Assembly: GCA_032718475.1 (NCBI GenBank)
Contig: JAUCBJ010000754.1
Span: 1 to 64,000, forward strand
Reading direction: 5' to 3'
DNA: 64,000 nucleotides
Source: Nemertoderma westbladi
Lineage: Eukaryota > Xenacoelomorpha > Nemertodermatida > Nemertodermatidae
Program-made: the position numbers and the translations under genes
The notes under the pieces: generated by a model
What the model saw: the letters and a program-made list of their open reading frames with translations, nothing else
Databases searched by the model: none
Told to the model about the DNA's origin: nothing
Shown here: positions 32,809 to 46,000 of the stretch, piece by piece
How positions within the stretch are numbered: the stretch's first letter is position 1
Layout of the letters: each line of letters opens with the position of its first letter

Positions 32809-34964
32809 AGATCAGAGACTCACTTAATAAAGAGATCAGAGACTCACTTAATAAGGAGATCAGAGACTCACTTAATAAGGAGATCAGAGACTCACTTAAT
32901 AAGGAGATCAGTGACTCACTTAATAAGGAGATTAGTGACTCACTTAATAAGGAGATCAGAGACTCACTTAATAAGGAGATCAGAGACTCACTTAATAAAG
33001 ATATTAGTGACTCACTTAATAAGGAGATCAGAGATTCACTTAATAAGGAGATCAGAGACTCACTTAATAAGGAGATCAGTGACTCACTTAATAAGGAGAT
33101 TAGTGACTCACTTAATAAGGAGATCAAAGACTCACTTAATAAGGAGATCAGAGACTCACTTAATAAGGAGATTAGTGACTCACTTAATAAGGAGATCAGA
33201 GACTCACTTAATAAAGAGATCAGAGACACACTTAATAAGGAGATCAGAGACTCACTTAATAAGGAGTTCAGAGACTCACTTAATAAGGAGATCAGTGACT
33301 CACTTAATAAGGAGATCAGAGACTCACTTAATAAAGAGATTAGTGAGTCACTTAATAAAGATATTAGTGACTCACTTAATAAGGAGATCAGTGACTCACT
33401 TAATAAAGAGATCAGAGACTCACTTAATAAGGAGATTAGTGACTCACTTAATAAGGAGATCAGAGACTCACTTAATAAAGAGATCAGAGACACACTTAAT
33501 AAGGAGATCAGAGACTCACTTAATAAGGAGTTCAGAGACTCACTTAATAAGGAGATCAGTGACTCACTTAATAAGGAGATCAGAGACTCACTTAATAAAG
33601 AGATTAGTGAGTCACTTAATAAAGATATTAGTGACTCACTTAATAAGGAGATCAGTGACTCACTTAATAAGGAGATCAGAGACTCACTTAATAAAGAGAT
33701 TAGTGAGTCACTTAATAAAGATATTAGTGACTCACTTAATAAGGAGATCCGAGACTCACTTAATAAGGAGATCCGAGACTCACTTAATAAGGAGATCAGA
33801 GACTCACTTAATAAGGTGATCAGAGACTCACTTAATAAGGAGATCAGAGACTCACTTAATACGGAGATCAGAGACTCACATAATAAGGAGATCAGTGACT
33901 CACTTAATAAGGAGATTAGTGACTCACTTAATAAGGAGATCAGAGACTCACTTAATAAGGAGATCAGAGACTCACTTAATAAAGATATTAGTGACTCACT
34001 TAATAAGGAGATCAGAGACTCACTTAATAAGGAGAACAGAGACTCACTTAATAAGGAGATCAGAGACTCACTTAATAAGGAGATCAGAGACTCACTTAAT
34101 AAGGAGATCAGAGTCTCACTTAATAAGGAGATCAGTGACTCACTTAATAAGGAGATCAGTGACTCACTTAATAACGAGATCAGAGACTCACTTAATAAGG
34201 AGATCAGAGACTCACTTAATAAGGAGATCAGTGACTCACTTAATAAGGAGATTAGTGACTCACTTAATAAGGAGATCAGAGACTCACTTAATAAGGAGAT
34301 CAGAGACTCACTTAATAAGGAGATCAGAGACTCACTTAATAAGGAGATCAGAGACTCACATAATAAGGAGATCAGTGACTCACTTAATAAGGAGATTAGT
34401 GACTCACTTAATAAGGAGATCAGAGACTCACTTAATAAGGAGATCAGAGACTCACTTAATAAGGAGATCAGAGACTCACTTAATAAGGAGATCAGAGACT
34501 CACTTAATAAGGAGATCAGAGACTCACTTAATAAGGAGATCAGAGACTCACTTAATAAGGAGATCAGAGACTCACTTAATAAGGAGATCAGAGACTCACT
34601 TAATAAGGAGATTAGTGACTCACTTAATAAGGAGATCAGAGACTCACTTAATAAGGAGATCAGAGACTCACTTAATAAGGAGATTAGTGACTCACTTAAT
34701 AAGGAGATCAGAGACTCACTTAATAAGGAGATCAGAGACTCACTTAATAAGGAGATCAGTGACTCACTTAATAAGGAGATCAGAGACTCACTTAATAAAG
34801 AGATTAGTGACTTACTTAATAAAGAGATTAGTGACTCACTTAATAAGGAGATCAGAGACTCACTTAATAAAGAGATTAGAGACTCACTTAATAAAGAGAT
34901 TAGTGACTCACTTAATAAGGAGATCAGAGACTCACTTAATAAAGAGATTAGAAGAGAGACTCAC
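32809..34964. repeat. 24-bp minisatellite array, proximal part ending at a 5' splice site
   Basis: About 90 further units of the same 24-bp repeat between the BEL/Pao element and the host exon. In the host gene's sense the array begins with the first intron base (34964). The first unit reads GTGAGTCTCT, then a 5-base insertion CTTCT, then AATCTCTTTATTAA; the following units are regular 24-mers starting GTGAGT. The array is therefore directly continuous with the 5' splice site of the intron. The first five bases, AGATC (32809-32813), are the right target-site duplication of the retrotransposon. Confidence 0.95.
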
Positions 34965-35109
34965 CGATTATATCGTAAGATTCAGCCAACTCATTCAGTT
35001 TTTCTTTAGCGTAGTTTCCAACGTTAAGAGCGTGGTCTAGCAGATTGTCGCGGGCAATCACCTCCATCACAGATAGACCAATAACACAGGAAACTGGATT
35101 CCCTCCAAA
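34965..35109 (-). CDS. AGXT2L: AGXT2-like phospho-lyase, exon e (internal)
   Basis: 145 nt on the minus strand between an acceptor (..ataaAG|TTTGG) and a donor (ATCG|GTGAGT). It enters in phase 0 and leaves with one base of the next codon. It begins FGGNPVSC, the block that in this class-III PLP family directly follows the YFNT ending the previous exon. A helical segment with VGNYAKEKLNELAE follows, up to DIIG, where the family continues into its small domain. No stops. The next exon is not in the window: from 34964 to base 1 there is only repeat and the retrotransposon, so the downstream intron is at least 34,964 bp. Confidence 0.93.
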
Positions 35110-35493
35110 CTTTATGAAATTAATAAATAATTTAGTAAATCGATATTAGAAAAGAATATTATGTATTATTAGTACTACACTATACATTGTAAGTTACATC
35201 TGTAACTAAAGCATATAGCTTTAGTACAGGCTAAACACACAATTTATTCAAATAATTGCGCGACAAAGAGCCAAAAACTAAGAGCTAAACAGAAGGCTCT
35301 TCAGAGCAATATTCCCTGTTATTTATTAATTAATACTTCAACGAAAGGGCACTTATAAGTTGTACTTCTCGACCAATTGGGTTGAAATTTAAGTACAATA
35401 AAATAAATGTAAAAACAAGGAATTCTACAACATTTCTCATCGATGAAATTTATCAAACTATCATATTACAGCGATGTTGAGAGACTGAGAGAT
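35110..35493 (-). other. 3' end of the 17.8-kb intron
   Basis: The AT-rich stretch upstream (in gene sense) of the exon e acceptor, about 380 bp of unique intron between the end of the 51-bp array and the splice site. No gene or RNA was seen. The acceptor context is ttcataaAG with an AT-rich rather than pyrimidine-rich tract. Confidence 0.75.
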
Positions 35494-38400
35494 GGAACTA
35501 AACTCCTTGATAAAGACCGCTGTAACTCACCCCCCTCAGTGGAACTAACTAAACTCCTTGATAAAGACCGCTGTAACTCACCCCCCTCAGTGGAACTAAC
35601 TAAACTCCTTGATAAAGACCGCTGTAACTCACCCCCCTCAGTGGAACTAACTAAACTCCTTGATAAAGACCGCTGTAACTCACCCCCCTCAGTGGAACTA
35701 ACTAAACTCCTTGATAAAGACCGCTGTAATTCACACCCCTCAGTGGAACTAACTAAACTCCTTGATAAAGACCGCTGTAACTCACCCCCCTCAGTGGAAC
35801 TAACTAAACTCCTTGATAAAGACCGCTGTAACTCACCCCCCTCAGTGGAACTAACTAAACTCCTTGATAAAGACCGCTGTAACTCACCCCCCTCAGTGGA
35901 ACTAACTAAACTCCTTGATAAAGACCGCTGTAACTCACCCCCCTCAGTGGAACTAACTAAACTCCTTGATAAAGACCGCTGTAACTCACCCCCCTCAGTG
36001 GAACTAACTAAACTCCTTGATAAAGACCGCTGTAACTCACCCCCCTCAGTGGAACTAACTAAACTCCTTGATAAAGACCGCTGTAACTCACCCCCCTCAG
36101 TGGAACTAACTAAACTCCTTGATAAAGACCGCTGTAACTCACACCCCTCAGTGGAACTAACTAAACTCCTTGATAAAGACCGCTGTAACTCACCCCCCTC
36201 AGTGGAACTAACTAAACTCCTTGATAAAGACCGCTGTAACTCACCCCCCTCAGTGGAACTAACTAAACTCCTTGATAAAGACCGCTGTAACTCACCCCCC
36301 TCAGTGGAACTAACTAAACTCCTTGATAAAGACCGCTGTAACTCACCCCCCTCAGTGGAACTAACTAAACTCCTTGATAAAGACCGCTGTAACTCACCCC
36401 CCTCAGTGGAACTAACTAAACTCCTTGATAAAGACCGCTGTAACTCACCCCCCTCAGTGGAACTAACTAAACTCATTGATAAAGACCGCTGTAACTCACC
36501 CCCCTCAGTGGAACTAACTAAACTCCTTGATAAAGACCGCTGTAACTCACCCCCCTCAGTGGAACTAACTAAACTCCTTGATAAAGACCGCTGTAACTCA
36601 CCCCCCTCAGTGGAACTAACTAAACTCCTTGATAAAGACCGCTGTAACTCACCCCCCTCAGTGGAACTAACTAAACTCCTTGATAAAGACCGCTGTAACT
36701 CACACCCCTCAGTGGAACTAACTAAACTCCTTGATAAAGACCGCTGTAACTCACCCCCCTCAGTGGAACTAACTAAACTCATTGATAAAGACCGCTGTAA
36801 CTCACCCCCCTCAGTGGAACTAACTAAACTCATTGATAAAGACCGCTGTAACTCACCCCCCTCAGTTGAACTAACTAAACTCCTTGATAAAGACCGCTGT
36901 AACACACCCCCCTCAGTGGAACTAACTAAACTCCTTGATAAAGACCGCTGTAACTCACCCCCCTCAGTGGAACTAATTAAACTCCTTGATAAAGACCGCT
37001 GTAACTCACCCCCCTCAGTGGAACTAACTAAACTCCTTGATAAAAACCGCTGTAACTCACCCCCCTCAGTTGAACTAACTAAACTCCTTGATAAAGACCG
37101 CTGTAACTCACCCCCCTCAGTGGAACTAACTAAACTCCTTGATAAAGACCGCTGTAACTCACCCCCCTCAGTTGAACTAACTAAACTCCTTGATAAAGAC
37201 CGCTGTAACTCACCCCCCTCAGTGGAACTAACTAAACTCCTTGATAAAAACCGCTGTAACTCACCCCCCTCAGTTGAACTAACTAAACTCCTTGATAAAG
37301 ACCGCTGTAACTCACCCCCTAAGTGGAACTAATCAAACTCCTTGATAAAGACCGCTGTAACTCACCCCCCTCAGTGGAACTAACTAAACTCCTTGATAAA
37401 GACCGCTGTAACTTACCCCCCTCAGTGGAACTAACTAAACTCCTTGATAAAGACCGCTGTAACTCACCCCCTCAGTAGAACTAACTAAACTCCTTGATAA
37501 AGACCGCTGTAACTCACCCCCCTCAGTGGAACTAACTAAACTCCTTGATAAAGACCGCTGTAACTCACCCCCCTCAGTGGAACTAACTAAACTCCTTGAT
37601 AAAAACCGCTGTAACTCACCCCCCTCAGTGGAACTAACTAAACTCCTCGATAAAGACCGCTGTAACTCACCCCCCTCAGTGGAACTAACTAAACTCATTG
37701 ATAAAGACCGCTGTAACTCACCCCACTCAGTTGAACTAACTAAACTCCTTGATAAAGACCGCTGTAACTCACCCCCCTCACTGGAACTAACTAAACTCCT
37801 TGATAAAGACCGCTGTAACTCACCCCCCTCAGTGGAACTAACTAAACTCCTTGATAAAGACCGCTGTAACTCACCCCCCTCAGTGGAACTAACTAAACTC
37901 CTTGATAAAAACCGCTGTAACTCACCCCCCTCAGTTGAACTAACTAAACTCCTTGATAAAGACCGCTGTAACTCACCCCCCTCAGTGGAACTAACTAAAC
38001 TCCTTATAAAGACCGCTGTAACTCACCCCCCTCAGTGGAACTAACTAAACTCATTGATAAAGACCGCTGTAACTCACCCCCCTCAGTGGAACTAACTAAA
38101 CTCCTTGATATAGACCGCTGTAACTCACCCCCCTCAGTGGAACTAACTAAACTCCTTGATAAAAACCGCTGTAACTCACCCCCCTCAGTTGAACTAACTA
38201 AACTCCTTGATAAAGACCGCTGTAACTCACCCCCCTCAGTGGAACTAACTGAACTCCTTGATAAAGACCGCTGTAACTCACCCCCCTCAGTGGAACTAAC
38301 TAAACTCCTTGATAAAGACCGCTGTAACTCACCCCCCTCAGTGGAACTAACTAAACTCCTTGATAAAGACCGCTGTAACTCACCCCCCTCAGTGGAACTA

Positions 38401-39659
38401 ACTAAACTCCTTGATAAAGACCGCTGTAACTCACCCCCCTCAGTGGAACTAACTAAACTCCTTGATAAAGACCGCTGTAACTCACCCCCCTCAGTGGAAC
38501 TAACTAAACTCCTTGATAAAGACCGCTGTAACTCACCCCCCTCAGTGGAACTAACTAAACTCCTTGATAAAGACCGCTGTAACTCACCCCCCTCAGTGGA
38601 ACTAACTAAACTCCTTGATAAAGACCGCTGTAACTCACCCCCCTCAGTGGAACTAACTAAACTCCTTGATAAAGACCGCTGTAACTCACCCCCCTCAGTG
38701 GAACTAACTAAACTCCTTGATAAAGACCGCTGTAACTCACCCCCCTCAGTGGAACTAACTAAACTCCTTGATAAAGACCGCTGTAACTCACCCCCCTCAG
38801 TGGAACTAACTAAACTCCTTGATAAAGACCGCTGTAACTCACCCCCCTCAGTTGAACTAACTAAACTCCTTGATAAAGACCGCTGTAACTCACCCCCCTC
38901 AGTGGAACTAACTAAACTCCTTGATAAAAACCGCTGTAACTCACCCCCCTCAGTTGAACTAACTAAACTCCTTGATAAAGACCGCTGTAACTCACCCCCC
39001 TCAGTGGAACTAACTAAACTCCTTGATAAAGACCGCTGTAACTCACCCCCCTCAGTGGAACTAACTAAACTCCTTGATAAAGACCGCTGTAACTCACCCC
39101 CCTCAGTGGAACTAACTAAACTCATTGATAAAGACCGCTGTAACTCACCCCCCTCAGTGGAACTAACTAAACTCCTTGATAAAGACCGCTGTAACTCACC
39201 CCCCTCAGTGGAACTAACTAAACTCCTTGATAAAGACCGCTGTAACTCACCCCCTAAGTGGAACTAATCAAACTCCTTGATAAAGACCGCTGTAACTCAC
39301 CCCCCTCAGTGGAACTAACTAAACTCCTTGATAAAGACCGCTGTAACTTACCCCCCTCAGTGTAACTAACTAAACTCCTTGATAAAGACCGCTGTAACTC
39401 ACCCCCTCAGTGTAACTAACTAAACTCCTTGATAAAGACCGCTGTAACTCACCCCCCTCAGTGGAACTAACTAAACTCCTTGATAAAGACCGCTGTAACT
39501 CACCCCCCTCAGTGGAACTAACTAAACTCCTTGATAAAGACCGCTGTAACTCACCCCCCTCAGTTGAACTAACTAAACTCCTTGATAAAGACCGCTGTAA
39601 CTCACCCCCCTCAGTGGAACTAACTAAACTCCTTGATAAAGACCGCTGTAACTCACCCC

Positions 39660-40030
39660 CCTCAGTGGAACTAACTAAACTCATTGATAAAGACCGCTGT
39701 AACTCACCCCCCTCAGTGGAACTAACTAAACTCCTTGATAAAGACCGCTGTAACTCACCCCCCTCAGTGGAACTAACTAAACTCATTGATAAAGACCGCT
39801 GTAACTCACCCCCCTCAGTGGAACTAACTAAACTCCTTGATAAAGACCGCTGTAACTCACCCCCCTCAGTGGAACTAACTAAACTCATTGATAAAGACCG
39901 CTGTAACTCACCCCCCTCAGTGGAACTAACTAAACTCCTTGATAAAGACCGCTGTAACTCACCCCCCTCAGTGGAACTAACTAAACTCATTGATAAAGAC
40001 CGCTGTAACTCACCCCCCTCAGTGGAACTA
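39660..40030. repeat. 102-bp dimeric phase of the 51-bp array (example block)
   Basis: Units with ctcctt and ctcatt alternate strictly here, giving a 102-bp dimer. The same alternation occurs near 40690-41030, 42830-43150, 43990-44310 and 49640-49960. Elsewhere the monomer is homogeneous. This shows recent local amplification of a two-unit block that was then copied to several sites in the array. Confidence 0.8.
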
Positions 40031-43000
40031 ACTAAACTCCTTGATAAAGACCGCTGTAACTCACCCCCCTCAGTGGAACTAACTAAACTCCTTGATAAAG
40101 ACCGCTGTAACTCACCCCCCTCAGTGGAACTAACTAAACTCCTTGATAAAGACCGCTGTAACTCACCCCCCTCAGTGGAACTAACTAAACTCCTTGATAA
40201 AGACCGCTGTAACTCACCCCCCTCAGTGGAACTAACTAAACTCCTTGATAAAGACCGCTGTAACTCACCCCCCTCAGTGGAACTAACTAAACTCCTTGAT
40301 AAAGACCGCTGTAACTCACCCCCCTCAGTGGAACTAACTAAACTCCTTGATAAAGACCGCTGTAACTCACCCCCCTCAGTGGAACTAACTAAACTCCTTG
40401 ATAAAGACCGCTGTAACTCACCCCCCTCAGTGGAACTAACTAAACTCCTTGATAAAGACCGCTGTAACTCACCCCCCTCAGTGGAACTAACTAAACTCCT
40501 TGATAAAGACCGCTGTAACTCACCCCCCTCAGTGGAACTAACTAAACTCCTTGATAAAGACCGCTGTAACTCACCCCCCTCAGTGGAACTAACTAAACTC
40601 CTTGATAAAGACCGCTGTAACTCACCCCCCTCAGTGGAACTAACTAAACTCCTTGATAAAGACCGCTGTAACTCACCCCCCTCAGTGGAACTAACTAAAC
40701 TCATTGATAAAGACCGCTGTAACTCACCCCCCTCAGTGGAACTAACTAAACTCCTTGATAAAGACCGCTGTAACTCACCCCCCTCAGTGGAACTAACTAA
40801 ACTCATTGATAAAGACCGCTGTAACTCACCCCCCTCAGTGGAACTAACTAAACTCCTTGATAAAGACCGCTGTAACTCACCCCCCTCAGTGGAACTAACT
40901 AAACTCATTGATAAAGACCGCTGTAACTCACCCCCCTCAGTGGAACTAACTAAACTCCTTGATAAAGACCGCTGTAACTCACCCCCCTCAGTGGAACTAA
41001 CTAAACTCATTGATAAAGACCGCTGTAACTCACCCCCCTCAGTGGAACTAACTAAACTCCTTGATAAAGACCGCTGTAACTCACCCCCCTCAGTGGAACT
41101 AACTAAACTCCTTGATAAAGACCGCTGTAACTCACCCCCCTCAGTGGAACTAACTAAACTCCTTGATAAAGACCGCTGTAACTCACCCCCCTCAGTGGAA
41201 CTAACTAAACTCATTGATAAAGACCGCTGTAACTCACCCCCCTCAGTGGAACTAACTAAACTCCTTGATAAAGACCGCTGTAACTCACCCCCCTCAGTGG
41301 AACTAACTAAACTCCTTGATAAAGACCGCTGTAACTCACCCCCCTCAGTGGAACTAACTAAACTCCTTGATAAAGACCGCTGTAACTCACCCCCCTCAGT
41401 GGAACTAACTAAACTCATTGATAAAGACCGCTGTAACTCACCCCCCTCAGTGGAACTAACTAAACTCCTTGATAAAGACCGCTGTAACTCACCCCCCTCA
41501 GTGGAACTAACTAAACTCATTGATAAAGACCGCTGTAACTCACCCCCATCAGTGGAACTAACTAAACTCCTTGATAAAAACCGCTGTAACTCACCCCCCT
41601 CAGTTGAACTAACTAAACTCCTTGATAAAGACCGCTGTAACTCACCCCCCTCAGTGGAACTAACTAAACTCCTTGATAAAGACCGCTGTAACTCACCCCC
41701 CTCAGTGGAACTAACTAAACTCATTGATAAAGACCGCTGTAACTCACCCCCCTCAGTGGAACTAACTAAACTCATTGATAAAGACCGCTGTAACTCACCC
41801 CCCTCAGTGGAACTAACTAAACTCCTTGATAAAGACCGCTGTAACTCACCCCCCTCAGTGGAACTAACTAAACTCATTGATAAAGACCGCTGTAACTCAC
41901 CCCCCTCAGTGGAACTAACTAAACTCCTTGATAAAGACCGCTGTAACTCACCCCCCTCAGTGGAACTAACTAAACTCCTTGATAAAGACCGCTGTAACTC
42001 ACCCCCCTCAGTTGAACTAACTAAACTCCTTGATAAAGACCGCTGTAACTCACCCCCCTCAGTGGAACTAACTAAACTCCTTGATAAAAACCGCTGTAAC
42101 TCACCCCCCTCAGTTGAACTAACTAAACTCCTTGATAAAGACCGCTGTAACTCACCCCCTAAGTGGAACTAATCAAACTCCTTGATAAAGACCGCTGTAA
42201 CTCACCCCCCTCAGTGGAACTAACTAAACTCATTGATAAAGACCGCTGTAACTTACCCCCCTCAGTGTAACTAACTAAACTCCTTGATAAAGACCGCTGT
42301 AACTCACCCCCTCAGTAGAACTAACTAAACTCCTTGATAAAGACCGCTGTAACTCACCCCCCTCAGTGGAACTAACTAAACTCCTTGATAAAAACCGCTG
42401 TAACTCACCCCCCTCAGTGGAACTAACTAAACTCCTTGATAAAGACCGCTGTAACTTACCCCCCTCAGTGTAACTAACTAAACTCCTTGATAAAGACCGC
42501 TGTAACTCACCCCCTCAGTAGAACTAACTAAACTCCTTGATAAAGACCGCTGTAACTCACCCCCCTCAGTGGAACTAACTAAACTCCTTGATAAAGACCG
42601 CTGTAACTCACCCCCCTCAGTGGAACTAACTAAACTCCTTGATAAAGACCGCTGTAACTCACCCCCCTCAGTGGAACTAACTAAACTCATTGATAAAGAC
42701 CGCTGTAACTCACACCCCTAAGTAGAACTAACTAAACTCCTTGATAAAGACCGCTGTAACTCACCCCCCTCAGTGGAACTAACTAAACTCCTTGATAAAG
42801 ACCGCTGTAACTCACCCCCCTCAGTGGAACTAACTAAACTCATTGATAAAGACCGCTGTAACTCACCCCCCTCAGTGGAACTAACTAAACTCCTTGATAA
42901 AGACCGCTGTAACTCACCCCCCTCAGTGGAACTAACTAAACTCATTGATAAAGACCGCTGTAACTCACCCCCCTCAGTGGAACTAACTAAACTCCTTGAT

Positions 43001-46000
43001 AAAGACCGCTGTAACTCACCCCCCTCAGTGGAACTAACTAAACTCATTGATAAAGACCGCTGTAACTCACCCCCCTCAGTGGAACTAACTAAACTCCTTG
43101 ATAAAGACCGCTGTAACTCACCCCCCTCAGTGGAACTAACTAAACTCATTGATAAAGACCGCTGTAACTCACCCCCCTCAGTGGAACTAACTAAACTCCT
43201 TGATAAAGACCGCTGTAACTCACCCCCCTCAGTGGAACTAACTAAACTCCTTGATAAAGACCGCTGTAACTCACCCCCCTCAGTGGAACTAACTAAACTC
43301 CTTGATAAAGACCGCTGTAACTCACCCCCCTCAGTGGAACTAATCAAACTCCTTGATAAAGACCGCTGTAACTCACACCCCTCAGTGGAACTAACTAAAC
43401 TCCTTGATAAAGACCGCTATAACTCACCCCCCTCAGTGGAACTAAACTCCTTGATAAAGACCGCTGTAACTCACCCCCCTCAGTGGAACTAACTAAACTC
43501 CTTGATAAAGACCGCTGTAACTCACCCCCCTCAGTGGAACTAACTAAACTCCTTGATAAAGACCGCTATAACTCACCCCCCTCAGTGGAACTAACTAAAC
43601 TCCTTGATAAAGACCGCTGTAACTCACACCCCTCAGTGGAACTAACTAAACTCTTTGATAAAGACCGCTGCAACTCACACCCCTCAGTGGAACTAACTAA
43701 ACTCCTTGATAAAGACCGCTGTAACTCACACCCCTCAGTGGAACTAACTAAACTACTTGATAAAGACCGCTATAACTCACCCCCCTCAGTGGAACTAACT
43801 AAACTCCTTGATAAAGACCGCTATAACTCACCCCCCTCAGTGGAACTAAACTCCTTGATAAAGACCGCTGTAACTCACCCCCCTCAGTGGAACTAACTAA
43901 ACTCCTTGATAAAGACCGCTGTAACTCACACCCCTCAGTGGAACTAACTAAACTCCTTGATAAAGACCGCTATAACTCACCCCCCTCAGTGGAACTAACT
44001 AAACTCATTGATAAAGACCGCTGTAACTCACCCCCCTCAGTGGAACTAACTAAACTCCTTGATAAAGACCGCTGTAACTCACCCCCCTCAGTGGAACTAA
44101 CTAAACTCATTGATAAAGACCGCTGTAACTCACCCCCCTCAGTGGAACTAACTAAACTCCTTGATAAAGACCGCTGTAACTCACCCCCCTCAGTGGAACT
44201 AACTAAACTCATTGATAAAGACCGCTGTAACTCACCCCCCTCAGTGGAACTAACTAAACTCCTTGATAAAGACCGCTGTAACTCACCTCCCTCAGTGGAA
44301 CTAACTAAACTCATTGATAAAGACCGCTGTAACTCACCCCCCTCAGTGGAACTAACTAAACTCCTTGATAAAGACCGCTGTAACTCACCCCCCTCAGTGG
44401 AACTAACTAAACTCCTTGATAAAGACCGCTGTAACTCACCCCCCTCAGTGGAACTAACTAAACTCCTTGATAAAGACCGCTGTAACTCACCCCCCTCAGT
44501 GGAACTAATCAAACTCCTTGATAAAGACCGCTGTAACTCACACCCCTCAGTGGAACTAACTAAACTCCTTGATAAAGACCGCTATAACTCACCCCCCTCA
44601 GTGGAACTAAACTCCTTGATAAAGACCGCTGTAACTCACACCCCTCAGTGGAACTAATCAAACTCCTTGATAAAGACCGCTGTAACTCACCCCCCTCAGT
44701 GGAACTAACTAAACTCCTTGATAAAGACCGCTGTAACTCACACCCCTCAGTGGAACTAACTAAACTCCTTGATAAAGACCGCTGTAACTCACCCCCCTCA
44801 GTGGAACTAACTAAACTCCTTGATAAAGACCGCTGTAACTCACACCCCTCAGTGGAACTAACTAAACTCCTTGATAAAGACCGCTGTAACTCACCCCCCT
44901 CAGTGGAACTAACTAAACTCCTTGATAAAGACCGCTGTAACTCACCCCCCTCAGTGGAACTAACTAAACTCATTGATAAAGACCGCTGTAACTCACCCCC
45001 CTCAGTGGAACTAACTAAACTCATTGATAAAGACCGCTGTAACTCACCCCCTCAGTGGAACTAACTAAACTCCTTGATAAAGACCGCTGTAACTCACCCC
45101 CCTCAGTGGAACTAACTAAACTCCTTGATAAAGACCGCTGTAACTCACCACCCTCAGTGGAACTAACTAAACTCATTGATAAAGACCGCTGTAACTCACA
45201 CCCCTAAGTAGAACTAACTAAACTCTTTGATAAAGACCGCTGTAACTCACCCCCCTCAGTGGAACTAACTAAACTCCTTGATAAAGACCGCTGTAACTCA
45301 CCCCCCTCAGTGGAACTAACTAAACTCATTGATAAAGACCGCTGTAACTCACCCCCCTCAGTGGAACTAACTAAACTCCTTGATAAAGACCGCTGTAACT
45401 CACCCCCCTCAGTGGAACTAACTAAACTCTTTGATAAAGACCGCTGCAACTCACACCACTCAGTGGAACTAACTAAACTCCTTGATAAAGACCGCTGTAA
45501 CTCACCCCCCTCAGTTGAACTAACTAAACTCCTTGATAAAGACCGCTGTAACTCACCCCCCTCAGTGGAACTAACTAAACTCCTTGATAAAAACCGCTGT
45601 AACTCACCCCCCTCAGTTGAACTAACTAAACTCCTTGATAAAGACCGCTGTAACTCACCCCCTAAGTGGAACTAATCAAACTCCTTGATAAAGACCGCTG
45701 TAACTCACCCCCCTCAGTGGAACTAACTAAACTCCTTGATAAAGACCGCTGTAACTCACCCCCCTCAGTTGAACTAACTAAACTCCTTGATAAAGACCGC
45801 TGTAACTCACCCCCTAAGTGGAACTAATCAAACTCCTTGATAAAGACCGCTGTAACTCACCCCCCTCAGTGGAACTAACTAAACTCCTTGATAAAGACCG
45901 CTGTAACTCACCCCCTCAGTGGAACTAACTAAACTCCTTGATAAAGACCGCTGTAACTCACCCCCCTCAGTGGAACTAACTAAACTCCTTGATAAAGACC

